Assembly: GCA_963841455.1 (NCBI GenBank)
Contig: CAWJCU010000001.1
Location: 186,001 to 250,000, forward strand
Direction: 5' to 3'
Source of the DNA: JAWVFM01 sp963841455
GTDB lineage: Bacteria; Actinomycetota; Thermoleophilia; Solirubrobacterales; 70-9
DNA: 64,000 nucleotides
The stretch's first letter is position 1; every line of letters begins with the position of its first letter. Under the pieces are notes generated by a model. The model had not been told where the DNA came from, did not search any database, and was given only the letters and a program-made list of their open reading frames with translations. The translations under genes were made by a program, and so were the position numbers. This document shows, piece after piece, positions 33,978 to 42,793 of the stretch.

Positions 33978-35038
33978 TGGCTCCCGACCGCTTCCGCGTC
34001 GGCGTGCTCGGCGCCACGGGCGCCGTGGGCTCGACGATCCTCAACGTCCTCGCCGAGCGATCGTTCCCGGCCGCCGAGGTGGTGGCCCTCGCCTCCGAGC
34101 GCTCGGCGGGCGTGGAGGTCGCGTTCGGAGACGACACCCTGGAATGCCGCCCTCTCTCGAGCGACGCGATCGACGGCCTCGAGCTGGTCCTCTCATCGGC
34201 GGGCGGCGCAGTCAGCTCGGAGTGGGCGCCGCAGATCGTCGATGCCGGGGCCGTCGTCGTCGACAACACGAGCTTCTGGCGCATGCACGACGACGTTCCG
34301 CTCGTGGTCGCCGAGGTGAACCCCGACGTCCTGGAGTCCCATCAGGGGATCGTGGCCAACCCCAACTGCTCAACGATGCAGATGGTCGTCGCGCTCGCAC
34401 CGATCCAGCGGGCCGTGGGCGTCGAGCGGATCGTCGTGTCGACCTATCAGCCAACCTCGGGCACCGGGCGGCGGGCGATGGCCGAGCTCGAGGCTCAGAC
34501 CCACGCGATCCTCCACCGGGCCGAGCCCGGCGAGGCCGAGGTCTACCCGCATCGCATCGGCTTCAACGTCCTGCCGCAGGTAGAGACGTTCCGCGACGGC
34601 GACGACTACACGACCGAGGAGCGCAAGATGATGGCCGAGACGCGGAAGATCCTCGGCGTCGCCGAGAGCGAGCTGGGGATCTCCGCCACGTGCGTCCGCG
34701 TGCCCGTCTTCTACGGAGAGTCGGAGTCGGTGAACGTGCAGACGAGCTCGCCGCTCGATCCTGCCGAGGCCCGCGAGCTGCTGGCGGCGGCCCCGGGCAT
34801 CGCCGTTGTCGATTCGCCGGGCGAGGGGCTCTACCCGATGGCGAACGAGGCCGCGGGCCGCGACGAGGTGCTCGTCGGGCGGATCCGGCGCGACCCCTCG
34901 CACGAGCGCTGCCTCAACATGTGGATCGTCGGCGACAACCTCCGCAAGGGCGCCGCCACGAACGCGGTCCAGGTCGCCGAGCTGCTGGTGGCGCGCGATC
35001 TCCTCCGCCGGCCCGCCGGCGCCTTCGCCTCCGCCTGA
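33977..35038 (+). CDS. asd: Aspartate-semialdehyde dehydrogenase
   Basis: 353 residues. NADPH-dependent reduction of aspartyl phosphate. Rossmann motif GVLGATGAVG at 9-18, catalytic Cys131 in NPNCSTMQMV, SGTGRRAMAELEAQ, and the acceptor His region RVPVFYGESESVNVQ. The start overlaps the lysC stop. The next gene begins 5 bp after its stop, so it may be in the same transcript. Confidence 0.96.
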   Translation: MAPDRFRVGVLGATGAVGSTILNVLAERSFPAAEVVALASERSAGVEVAFGDDTLECRPLSSDAIDGLELVLSSAGGAVSSEWAPQIVDAGAVVVDNTSFWRMHDDVPLVVAEVNPDVLESHQGIVANPNCSTMQMVVALAPIQRAVGVERIVVSTYQPTSGTGRRAMAELEAQTHAILHRAEPGEAEVYPHRIGFNVLPQVETFRDGDDYTTEERKMMAETRKILGVAESELGISATCVRVPVFYGESESVNVQTSSPLDPAEARELLAAAPGIAVVDSPGEGLYPMANEAAGRDEVLVGRIRRDPSHERCLNMWIVGDNLRKGAATNAVQVAELLVARDLLRRPAGAFASA

Positions 35039-35043
35039 GCTCC

Positions 35044-37344
35044 TTGATCGGCGCCTACGCAACCGTTGCGGTCGTCTGCGCCGCGTCGGTGGCCGTCGGC
35101 CAGGCGGTCCTGTCGGCATGCGGACGGCGCGAGTTCACCTGGCTCTCCGCGCCCGCCGGGCTGGCCGCCCTGCTCGTCCTCTCGGGAATAGCGATCAAGC
35201 TGCCAGGCCACGCGACGGCGGTCGCCGTGGCGATCCCGGTCGTCGCGGGCCTCGCGCTGGTGTGGCTCTGGGTCAGCGGGGGGGCGGTCGGGTTTGGCCG
35301 TGCGGCTGCGATCGCCGTGGCGCCGGCCCTCGTCGCGGTGTTGGGCGCATCGCTCCCGTTCATCGCCTCCGGGCGGGTCGGGATCCTCGGCGTCGGCCTC
35401 GTCAACGACGACATGGCCTCTCACCTGGTGATCGCCGATTGGATCGGCTCGCATGCGGGCCCGGTCCCCAAGCTCGTCGAGCAGGGCTACCCGGTCGGCC
35501 CGCACGCCCTCGTCGACGGCATCTCCTCGCTTCTCGGCAGCGGCCTGGTCGAGACCTTCGCGGGTCTCACGCTCGCGCTGCCGGTGCTGATGGCGGCCCT
35601 CGCCGCCGGAGTGCTCGCCGACCTGCGGCCGGGGCGGCGGACCGTGGCCGCCGCCCTCGTCGCGCTCTCCTACCTCGGGGCCGCGTACCTGGCCCAGGAG
35701 GCGTTCAAGGAGCCGATCGAGGCCCTGCTCGTGCTCGGGTTCGCCCTTGCCCTCCCATCGGTGCGCGACGGACGCAGCGCGATCCCGCTCGGCGTGATCG
35801 CGGCGGGGTCGGTCTACGCGTACAGCTTTCCCGGGCTCGCGTGGCTGGGGGCTGCCGCGATGGCGTACGTGGTGCTCGCCGGGTTATTTCGGATTGGCGC
35901 AAAACCCGCCCATATGGTGCGTTTCGCGCCAATCGCAACCTGCATTGCCGCGGGAGCCGTTCTCCTGGTGTTGATTGCGCCGGAGATCCCCCGGATCGCC
36001 GACTTCACCGGCTTCCGGGCGTTCCGCTCGGAGTCGATCAGCGGTGGGCTCGGCAACCTTCGCCACCAGCTCTCGCCGCTCGAGGCACTGGGCGTTTGGC
36101 CGACGAGCGAGTTCCGCCTCGCCGCGGCGGACAGCTCGCATCCGCTCCTCTTCTATGCCGGCGCCATCGTCTCCCTCGCTGCCCTGTGCCTCGGCGTCCC
36201 GCGCTGGCTCCAACGCCGCGGCCCGGCCGTGCCGGCGGCGCTTGCGGCGGCGGTCGTCATCTACGTCGGCGCCCTCCTCTTCGGCACTGTCTACACCTCG
36301 GCCAAGGCGCTCTCGATCGGCGCCCCGCTGGTGATGCTCATCTCGCTCGGCGCCCTCTTCGACGGCGATCGCCTGCGGATCGCGCTGGCATCGGCCCTCG
36401 CGGTCGCGGCGGCCGCGTCGAGCTTCCTCGTCCTCCGCGAGGCCCCGGTGGGCCCGGCCGACCACCACGACGAGCTCGCTGCGCTGCGACCGCTCGTCGC
36501 AGGACAGCGTGCGCTGTTCCTCGGACGCGACGACTTCGTACGGTACGACCTTGCCGGCGCACGCCCGTATGTGGCCGTCCGCAATTTCTACGACGACCTC
36601 TACGTCAGGCCGCGATTGGGCCTCGCCGACGTCTTCCGTAAGTTCGACTTCGACTCGGTGAGCTCGAGGAAGCTCCACGGCTTCCCCTACGTGATCACGA
36701 CGCGCGGCGCGTTCGCGAGCGGCCCGCCGCCATGGCTGCGCCTCGTGCGCACGACACCCAGCTTCGCGCTGTGGAAACGCGTCGGACCGCTCGCTCCGCG
36801 GCGCACCCTCGCGGAAGGTCCCGATCCGGGCGCCCTCCTTCGGTGCTCCTCGTCCTCGGGTGACCGCATCGCGTCGTCCCGTGGAACCGCGGCGGCATTC
36901 GACCACCCGCCGGTCGCGAGCAGCGAGTGGACGCCGGGACCGACGGTCACCGACGGCTCGCCGGCGACGGGGACCCTCCAACTGCCCCGAGGCCGCTGGG
37001 AGCTCTCGCTCCAGTACGACGCCAGCCGCGACGTCCGCGTGACGGCGCCCGGCTTTGAAGCCACCCTGCCGGCGAACCTCGACTACAGGGGCTCGACCCC
37101 GTATTACGGCGTGCCGGGCGAGGTGGCCGTAACCCGAGAACGCCCGGTCCGCGTGACGGTCTCGGTAGAGCGGCCGCCACTGGCCGGCCGTCTCCTCGGT
37201 GCCTCGTCGGTCGCCCACCTGGGTGCGATCGCAGCGACGCGCGCGCGTCCCGGCGAGCACGGCCTCCCCGGCAACGCGGACGTCCCGCTCCCGCTCAGCC
37301 GGGCATGCGGCCGCTACGTCGACTGGTACGCACCCCGGGGCTAG
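35044..37344 (+). CDS. Large polytopic membrane protein, GT-C-like architecture
   Basis: 766 residues if TTG 35044 is the start (5 bp after asd); GTG 35089 is an alternative. About eleven to thirteen hydrophobic helices occupy residues 1-470, and the last 290 residues are soluble with a beta-sandwich-like end (LPRGRWELSLQYDASRDVRV). A first extracytoplasmic loop with GLVNDDMASHLVIADWIGSH holds paired acidic residues, as do GT-C glycosyltransferases that use polyprenyl-linked sugars. I infer a cell-envelope glycosyltransferase-like role, but no diagnostic motif confirms it. Confidence 0.6.
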   Translation: MIGAYATVAVVCAASVAVGQAVLSACGRREFTWLSAPAGLAALLVLSGIAIKLPGHATAVAVAIPVVAGLALVWLWVSGGAVGFGRAAAIAVAPALVAVLGASLPFIASGRVGILGVGLVNDDMASHLVIADWIGSHAGPVPKLVEQGYPVGPHALVDGISSLLGSGLVETFAGLTLALPVLMAALAAGVLADLRPGRRTVAAALVALSYLGAAYLAQEAFKEPIEALLVLGFALALPSVRDGRSAIPLGVIAAGSVYAYSFPGLAWLGAAAMAYVVLAGLFRIGAKPAHMVRFAPIATCIAAGAVLLVLIAPEIPRIADFTGFRAFRSESISGGLGNLRHQLSPLEALGVWPTSEFRLAAADSSHPLLFYAGAIVSLAALCLGVPRWLQRRGPAVPAALAAAVVIYVGALLFGTVYTSAKALSIGAPLVMLISLGALFDGDRLRIALASALAVAAAASSFLVLREAPVGPADHHDELAALRPLVAGQRALFLGRDDFVRYDLAGARPYVAVRNFYDDLYVRPRLGLADVFRKFDFDSVSSRKLHGFPYVITTRGAFASGPPPWLRLVRTTPSFALWKRVGPLAPRRTLAEGPDPGALLRCSSSSGDRIASSRGTAAAFDHPPVASSEWTPGPTVTDGSPATGTLQLPRGRWELSLQYDASRDVRVTAPGFEATLPANLDYRGSTPYYGVPGEVAVTRERPVRVTVSVERPPLAGRLLGASSVAHLGAIAATRARPGEHGLPGNADVPLPLSRACGRYVDWYAPRG

Positions 37345-37352
37345 ACGGCTCG

Positions 37353-38528
37353 TCAGGCTCCGCGCGGGAGGCTGAAGCGCACCCGCGTGCCGGCGCCGTT
37401 GCCCGTGAGCCAGATCCGGCCACCGTGAGCCTCGACGATCGCCCTCGATATCGCGAGGCCGAGGCCCGCCCCCCCGTCCGACCGAGAGCTGTCGGAGTCG
37501 GCGCGAAAGAACGGCTCGAAGACCTGTCCTCGCTCGGGCTCGGGAATCCCGGCGCCCGTGTCGGCGACCTCGATCTCGATCTCGGCCGGACTCGGCTCGG
37601 CCCGAACGGTGACGCTCCCGTCGGCGGGGGTGTGGCGGATCGCGTTCTGGATCAGGTTGAAGAGGACCCGCTGAACTCGCTCGGGATTCGCTCTCGCCGT
37701 GCCAACACCGTCCGGGACCTCGGCCAGGACCTCGACGCCTTCCGCGTCGGCCTGGGCCCGCATCGCCGAGACCGTGTCTCGCAGGAGATCATCGATCTCC
37801 ACCCGATCCATCGTCCACTCGATGTCGCCGGCCTCCAGTCGCGAGAGCTCGAACAGGTCGTCGATCAGCATGCCGAGGGCGTCGATGTGGGTGGCCATCG
37901 TCGCGAGGTAGCGCCGCCGGGTCGCCTCGTCGACAATCTCGTCGTCGATGGCCTGAGCGAGGAGGCGAATCGACGTGAGCGGCGTTCGCAGGTCGTGGGA
38001 GACGGCGGCGACGAGGTCCCGGCGAGCGCGCTCTGTAGCGTCGAGCCGAGCGAGCGTCGCATTCGCCTCGGCAGCGAGCTGTGCGAGCTCGTCGCGGGCG
38101 CCGGTCTTGATCCTCACGCCCCGGTTTCCATCGGCGAAGGCGACCAGCCCGTCTCGTATCGACTCGACGTCGCGTAGCACCCCTCCGGCCAGAAGCTGGG
38201 CGACCCGGATGGCGACCACGCCGGCGAAGGCGACGCTGACCACGATCAGGACCGTGTCCTGCGCGGAGACGAACATCAGCAGCGCGAAGGCCACGGCGGC
38301 GACGAGAAGGAGGGCCACGGCGACGGTGACGCCGAGGGCGAACTGGCGCCCGAGCGGGCCGATGCGTCCCCGGCGCCGGCTCAGATAATGCGCGAGGGCG
38401 AGCCAGGCGGCGCCGAGGGCGAGGAGCAATACGCCCGTTTCGGCGCCCGCTTTGCCTCCGTAGGCCAGCTCCACCGCTCCCGCGGCGGCGAGAGCTGCGA
38501 CGAGGAGGAGGCCGAGCGACCGCGTCAT
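37353..38528 (-). CDS. Sensor histidine kinase
   Basis: 391 residues from ATG 38528. Four hydrophobic segments in the first 110 residues with almost no extracytoplasmic loop, then HAMP-like (LRDVESIRDGLVAFADGNRG), HisKA with AAVSHDLRTPLTSIRLLAQA (phospho-acceptor His), and HATPase_c with NLIQNAIRHTPADGS, VADTGAGIPEPERGQVFEPF and GGAGLGLAISRAIVEAHGG. The lack of a sensor domain suggests signals from within the membrane. The start overlaps the response-regulator stop (ATGA). Confidence 0.95.
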   Translation of the reverse strand: MTRSLGLLLVAALAAAGAVELAYGGKAGAETGVLLLALGAAWLALAHYLSRRRGRIGPLGRQFALGVTVAVALLLVAAVAFALLMFVSAQDTVLIVVSVAFAGVVAIRVAQLLAGGVLRDVESIRDGLVAFADGNRGVRIKTGARDELAQLAAEANATLARLDATERARRDLVAAVSHDLRTPLTSIRLLAQAIDDEIVDEATRRRYLATMATHIDALGMLIDDLFELSRLEAGDIEWTMDRVEIDDLLRDTVSAMRAQADAEGVEVLAEVPDGVGTARANPERVQRVLFNLIQNAIRHTPADGSVTVRAEPSPAEIEIEVADTGAGIPEPERGQVFEPFFRADSDSSRSDGGAGLGLAISRAIVEAHGGRIWLTGNGAGTRVRFSLPRGA

Positions 38529-39229
38529 GGCCGGAACCGGTAGCCGACACCCCACACCGTCTCTATCCAGCGTGGGTCGGCTGGGTCGGCCTCGACCTTC
38601 GCCCGCAGCCGGCGGATGTGGACGGTCACGGTCGAGGAGTCGGTGTAGAAGGGGTAGCGCCAGACGCAGTCCATGAGCTGGTCGCGGGTGAAGACCTGTC
38701 CAGGGTGGCGGGCGAGGAAGAGCAGCAGGTCGAACTCGCGCTGGGTCAGCTGGGCCTCCTCGCCCCGCACGAGCGCCCTGCGCCCGGCCGGGTCGATCTC
38801 GAGGCCACCGAAGCTGAAGGGCTCGGCTCGCTCGACGGTCGGCTCGACCCGGCGCAGGACCGCGGCCACCCGCGCCAGGAGCTCGGCGGGAGAAAAGGGC
38901 TTGACGACGTAGTCGTCGGCCCCGAGCCTCAGGCCGGCGACCCGGTCGGACTCCTCACCCTTCGCGGTCAGCATGATCACCGCGACCCGATCGTGCTCGC
39001 GGGCGCGCAGGCGCTTCATCACCTCTAGGCCGTCGGGCCCGGGCATCATCACGTCGAGAAGAACGAGGTCGGGCCGCTTCGCAGACGCCAGCGCGAGCGC
39101 CTCGCGCCCGTCGTGAGCGACCCGAGCCTCGTACCCGGCACGCCGCAGGTAGCGCGAGACGACCTCGCCGATCGTGGGCTCGTCGTCGACGACGAGGACC
39201 GAGGCGCCGGCGCGTTGCTCATCGGTCAT
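38525..39229 (-). CDS. OmpR/PhoB-family response regulator
   Basis: 234 residues. Receiver domain with Asp15/Asp16, phospho-acceptor Asp59 in LVLLDVMMPGP, Thr88 and Lys110 in VVKPFSPAEL. Winged-helix DNA-binding domain ends in VTVHIRRLRAKVEADP and WIETVWGVGYRFRP. It is cotranscribed with the kinase downstream. Target genes are not known; the DipZ gene is directly next to it but in the upstream-reading direction. Confidence 0.96.
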   Translation of the reverse strand: MTDEQRAGASVLVVDDEPTIGEVVSRYLRRAGYEARVAHDGREALALASAKRPDLVLLDVMMPGPDGLEVMKRLRAREHDRVAVIMLTAKGEESDRVAGLRLGADDYVVKPFSPAELLARVAAVLRRVEPTVERAEPFSFGGLEIDPAGRRALVRGEEAQLTQREFDLLLFLARHPGQVFTRDQLMDCVWRYPFYTDSSTVTVHIRRLRAKVEADPADPRWIETVWGVGYRFRP

Positions 39230-39262
39230 CGCTTGATTCTCCCAGGCACGGCTTCCATGGCA

Positions 39263-41014
39263 TCAGCCGAACGTGAACGCGTAGCCCTCGACGCCGGGTC
39301 GGGGCTCCAGCGTGACCGTGTGGCTTTCGACGCGCGGAAGGTTGACCACGTTGTAGAGGCGCTGGGAGCCGACCTTGACGACCCCTCCGTGCACGTCCTT
39401 GCCGGCAGCCGAGGCGGCGATGGGCTTGCCGTCGAGCAGGACGCGGACGCCTCGGACCCGGCCCGGCGAGCCGAGCACGATGAACACGCGCCGGGCCGTG
39501 AACGAGAGGTCGATCCCCGCGCCGGACTCCGCGGTCGCGGCATCGTCGGCGATCCGCCACGTGCCGTGGTAGGCGAGCTGGTTCGTCGGCGGTTGCGCGG
39601 GGTCGCCGTAGTCGTGGGTCCCCGGCGTGATCGCGCCGTTGGTGAACCGCTCGGCCTTGGCCGCCCCGAGATAGGTCTCCGGCGTCGCGACGCCCTGCGA
39701 CGGCGCCTGAGCGTGCGCGCTCGTATCCCCTCCGAGGTCGCGCGCGCCCTGCTCCGCCAGCAGCGAGCGGATCGCGCGCTCCTTGCCCGAGTAGTTGCCC
39801 TCCCCGAACTCGACCAGCCGCACCCGGCCCTTGCCGTCGATCAGGTACTCGGCCGGCCAGTACTGGTTGCGGTACGCGGTCCAGGTCGCGTAGTTGTTGT
39901 CCTGCACCACCGGGTAGTGGATGCCGTCCTGCGAGATTGCGTCAGAGACGTTCGAGGCCGAGTGCTCGAACGGGAACTCGGGGGTGTGGACGCCGATGAT
40001 CTCGAACCCCTTCGAGCGGTACTTCTTGTACCAGGCGTTCAGATAAGGGAGGGTGCGAATGCAGTTGATACAGGAGTAGGTCCAGAAGTCGACCAGCACG
40101 ACGTGGCCGCGGAGCTGCTCGAGGCTGAGGGGGCGGCCGCCCGGGGTGTTGAACCAATCCTGGGTACCGACGAGATTGGGGGCCCGGCCAAGCACCGGCA
40201 GCTTCTCGCCCGTGTCGGCCTGCTTGGTCCCGGCCTCCTTGGAGACCTTGCCCGAGGCGTCGCCGATCCGTCCGCGAACGTTGACGAGCTGGTCCTGGAC
40301 GGACTTGTTGTTCTCGAGCCCCTGCGTCGGGTCGACGAGGAACGATGGAACTCCGCTGGCGATCGCGGTCTCGAAGCGGGTGTCGAGATTGGCGAACATC
40401 GCCACCGCGACCAAGACCATCACCGCTCCCATCGCGAACTGAAGGCGGGCGCTCCGCCGCGCCAGCCGCGAGGTGACCTTGCGGCCTCCGAGGGCGAGGA
40501 GGTAGAGAACGACGGCCGAACCGAGCCCGTAGGCGAGGGCGACCGCCAGTCGGCCGGTGGTGAAGCTCTGTGCGGCCGAGACCGTGATGACGCCGGCGAG
40601 GATTGGCCCGGCGCACGGGGCGTAGACGAAGCCCAGGCTGGCGCCGATGAGAAGCCCGGAGCCGAACCCGTCGCCGCCGCCGCGCTTCGGCGCGAAGCGG
40701 CTCGTCAGCCGCGAAAGGCGGGCCTCCAGCTGGTCGGAGAGCGGTGGGACCATGAGCGCGATGCCGAAGGTGATGAGGACGATGATCGCGATCGTCCTTG
40801 GAAGCCCGCTCGGGAGCCCGAGGGCGTCGATCAGATAGACGAGCGCGACGGTCGCGAACGTGAACGAGAGCGCGAGCCCGGTGACGATGCCGAGCGGCCG
40901 ACGCCGGCCGCCGGTCGCTCCCGCGGCGAGGACCACCGGAAGGACTGGGAGCACGCACGGCGATACGGCCGTGCCCGCGCCGGCGAGGAACGCGAATGCG
41001 ATCAGGAGGACCAT
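39263..41014 (-). CDS. DipZ-like CcdA/thioredoxin fusion protein
   Basis: 583 residues. Residues 1-215 are a CcdA/DsbD-type transporter of electrons with SPCVLPVLPVVLAAG and VYAPCAGPILAGVI (the two redox cysteines). After a linker, residues about 285-420 are a thioredoxin-like domain with active site YSCINCIRTLPY. A C-terminal beta domain (about 480-583) resembles the carbohydrate-binding-like end of M. tuberculosis DipZ. It should carry reducing power across the membrane to extracytoplasmic thiols. ATG 41014. Confidence 0.92.
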   Translation of the reverse strand: MVLLIAFAFLAGAGTAVSPCVLPVLPVVLAAGATGGRRRPLGIVTGLALSFTFATVALVYLIDALGLPSGLPRTIAIIVLITFGIALMVPPLSDQLEARLSRLTSRFAPKRGGGDGFGSGLLIGASLGFVYAPCAGPILAGVITVSAAQSFTTGRLAVALAYGLGSAVVLYLLALGGRKVTSRLARRSARLQFAMGAVMVLVAVAMFANLDTRFETAIASGVPSFLVDPTQGLENNKSVQDQLVNVRGRIGDASGKVSKEAGTKQADTGEKLPVLGRAPNLVGTQDWFNTPGGRPLSLEQLRGHVVLVDFWTYSCINCIRTLPYLNAWYKKYRSKGFEIIGVHTPEFPFEHSASNVSDAISQDGIHYPVVQDNNYATWTAYRNQYWPAEYLIDGKGRVRLVEFGEGNYSGKERAIRSLLAEQGARDLGGDTSAHAQAPSQGVATPETYLGAAKAERFTNGAITPGTHDYGDPAQPPTNQLAYHGTWRIADDAATAESGAGIDLSFTARRVFIVLGSPGRVRGVRVLLDGKPIAASAAGKDVHGGVVKVGSQRLYNVVNLPRVESHTVTLEPRPGVEGYAFTFG

Positions 41015-41053
41015 CGGCTCAGCTCAGGGTCGCACCTAGAAGTGACACGGTGC

Positions 41054-41833
41054 TTAATTCGCCACGACGTCGACCGGGGTTCCGAGGGGCAGGACCCGGA
41101 CAAGGCGCGCGATGTCCGGGTTGCGAAGGCGAATGCAGCCGTGGCTGATGCTCCGGCCGATGAGCTGCGGCTCGTTGGTCCCGTGGATGCCGACCTCGCC
41201 GCCGCCGCCGTTGAAATGAGCGAGTACCGCCGAATGGGCCGACAGGCCGAAGGCCCACGGGCCGTAGAGGCCGTGGCGCGCCGGCTGGCGCAGGAGCTCG
41301 GTGATGAAGAAGCGGCCGACCGGCGTCGGCGTCGCGGCCGCCCCGTCGGCGATCGCCATTCGCCAGCGAAGCCGGCCGCGGCTTCGGGCGACGAGCCGGT
41401 GCCGGCGCAGGTGCACTCGGATTCGCCAGTCATTGCGGGCGAGGGCCACCGATGCGGAGCGGACCCAGCCGCGGGAGCCGTTGGGCCGCGTCGGCAGCCA
41501 GACCTGGCGCCACCCCGGCCTCCGGCGGCTGACGAGAAGGACCCTGGGAGTGCCCTGGGCGGTCTCACTGCCGAGCGACCGCCACCGATGCCCGGAGCCG
41601 GGGCGCCGGTAGATCGCCAGGCGCGGGCCGCGGGCACGGGCGACGACGCTGGAGCCTGCGGGCAGGGACCGCCGGACGCGCACCGGCGCCGCCCCGGCCT
41701 TCGCCGGCGCGTGCCCGTGATCGGGGGGCCCGGCCGGGCTCGCCGGCGTCGACTCGCCGGCGGCGTACATGACGCCGCCGGCCGTGACGAGAGTCGCGCC
41801 GGCGACGCCGGCGAGGAGCGTCGTGCGCCGCAC
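41054..41833 (-). CDS. Exported L,D-transpeptidase (YkuD)
   Basis: 259 residues with an N-terminal export signal (LLAGVAGATLVTAGGVMYAA). The C-terminal YkuD domain has VGIHGTN and SISHGCIRLRN with catalytic His231 and Cys233. It crosslinks peptidoglycan stem peptides 3-3 or attaches proteins. The middle part is basic and beta-rich, perhaps a wall-binding module. It lies between DipZ and a small exported protein on the same strand. Confidence 0.92.
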   Translation of the reverse strand: MRRTTLLAGVAGATLVTAGGVMYAAGESTPASPAGPPDHGHAPAKAGAAPVRVRRSLPAGSSVVARARGPRLAIYRRPGSGHRWRSLGSETAQGTPRVLLVSRRRPGWRQVWLPTRPNGSRGWVRSASVALARNDWRIRVHLRRHRLVARSRGRLRWRMAIADGAAATPTPVGRFFITELLRQPARHGLYGPWAFGLSAHSAVLAHFNGGGGEVGIHGTNEPQLIGRSISHGCIRLRNPDIARLVRVLPLGTPVDVVAN

Positions 41834-41846
41834 CGGGCTATGCCTG

Positions 41847-42083
41847 TCAGCCGGTGAAGCTCGCTCCGGCCGAGGTCGACTCGTGCATCGCGGCCCCGGA
41901 TTCGTGCATGGCGGAGCCGCTCTTCTTGCCCTCGTGCTTCATGGCGGAGCCGCTCTTCTTGCCCTCGTGCTTCATGGCCTGGCCGCTCTTCTGCCCTGCC
42001 GCGAGCGCGAGCCCGCCGCCCACACCGGCCGTCGCCAGCGCACCGGCCGCGATCGCCACGAGGATTCTCTTGCTGATGACCAT
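41847..42083 (-). CDS. Small exported protein with Lys/His/Met-rich repeats
   Basis: 78 residues. Signal peptide (ILVAIAAGALATAGVGGGLA), then three degenerate copies of an 11-residue unit KKSGSAMKHEG followed by SAMHESGAAMHESTS. The repeats alternate His and Met with charged residues, reminiscent of periplasmic copper-binding proteins, but this is inference. The DNA has two exact 33-bp tandem units. It lies 13 bp upstream of the L,D-transpeptidase gene. Confidence 0.65.
   Translation of the reverse strand: MVISKRILVAIAAGALATAGVGGGLALAAGQKSGQAMKHEGKKSGSAMKHEGKKSGSAMHESGAAMHESTSAGASFTG
41911..41976. repeat. Two exact 33-bp tandem repeats inside the small exported-protein gene
   Basis: Units at 41911-41943 and 41944-41976 are identical and encode the repeated 11-residue module; a third, degenerate unit follows. 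Confidence 0.9.
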
Positions 42084-42154
42084 CAGACCTCCAGTTCGTC
42101 GGTTGACGGCCGTGACGCTAGGCCTGAGATCTAACGAAACGCGGAACTAGCGGA

Positions 42155-42577
42155 CTAGCGCTCGTGCGTCGTCTCCGCGATCGTGAACTGCGCCGCGACG
42201 ACGATCAGGTAGACGGTCGTCGCGACGAAGCCGACCACCAGCCAAACGGTCGGGTTCCCAACCAATCTCGCCGCGGCGGCCGAGAGGCCGATCGCGGCGC
42301 CGACCGATAGCAGGTGGAAGCCGCCCCAAAGACGGATGGCACGATCCTGGGCCGGGGCGAACGTTCGCCCCGGGCTTCCGTGGGCCGCTGCGGCGGTGAC
42401 GGCGAACCCGAGCACGGCCCCGAGGAGGAACAGCAGGGCTTCCTCGGCCGAGGGGATTCCACGTTCGTGCGTCGTCACCGCGCCCGATGTCCAGATCGTC
42501 AGGGTGTAGCCGTAAGGAGCCGCGCTGGAGGCGACCGCAGCCCTCAGATGCCGGCGATAGCTTCTTCGACCGGCCAT
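42155..42577 (-). CDS. Integral membrane protein, four helices
   Basis: 140 residues from ATG 42577. Hydrophobic segments at about 45-65, 82-102 and 110-132, plus a shorter one near residue 20. No motif is recognised. Its coding sequence contains a perfect 18-bp palindrome (42354-42371). Not obviously tied to neighbours. Confidence 0.6.
   Translation of the reverse strand: MAGRRSYRRHLRAAVASSAAPYGYTLTIWTSGAVTTHERGIPSAEEALLFLLGAVLGFAVTAAAAHGSPGRTFAPAQDRAIRLWGGFHLLSVGAAIGLSAAAARLVGNPTVWLVVGFVATTVYLIVVAAQFTIAETTHER
42354..42371. repeat. Perfect 18-bp palindrome GGGGCGAACGTTCGCCCC
   Basis: Self-complementary over all 18 bases, within the 42155-42577 gene. Its CGAACG core resembles the arms of the repeats at 42691-42737 and 58964-59011. 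Confidence 0.75.
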
Positions 42578-42690
42578 TCAGCCCAAGACGATAGAGGCGC
42601 TCGTCGCGTCCGCGGCGCGGGCGAGGGCGAGGGTCTCGGCCGCCTGGTGAGGCCAAGCACCGAGCCGAACCTGCAAGCGACCCGCCCGCG

Positions 42691-42737
42691 GCGAACGTCC
42701 CCCGTCCCCGCCTATGGCTCCCACCCGGGGACGTTCG
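42691..42737. repeat. Inverted repeat E2, CGAACGTCCCC...GGGGACGTTCG
   Basis: 11-bp perfect arms around a 24-nt loop in the 216-bp gap between two reverse-strand genes. Same arms and similar loop length as the repeat at 58964-59011, suggesting one repeat family. Confidence 0.7.
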
Positions 42738-42793
42738 GCGAGCACCCTCGCGGCGGCCAGAACAAAGCGGATAGGCACAGAGGAATCAATCTC

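Noticed and set aside
39113..41857. 914-codon forward open frame
   Set aside because: It is antisense to the DipZ and L,D-transpeptidase genes; high G+C makes such long frames common. Composition is Arg/Asp/Gly/Ala-rich without domains.
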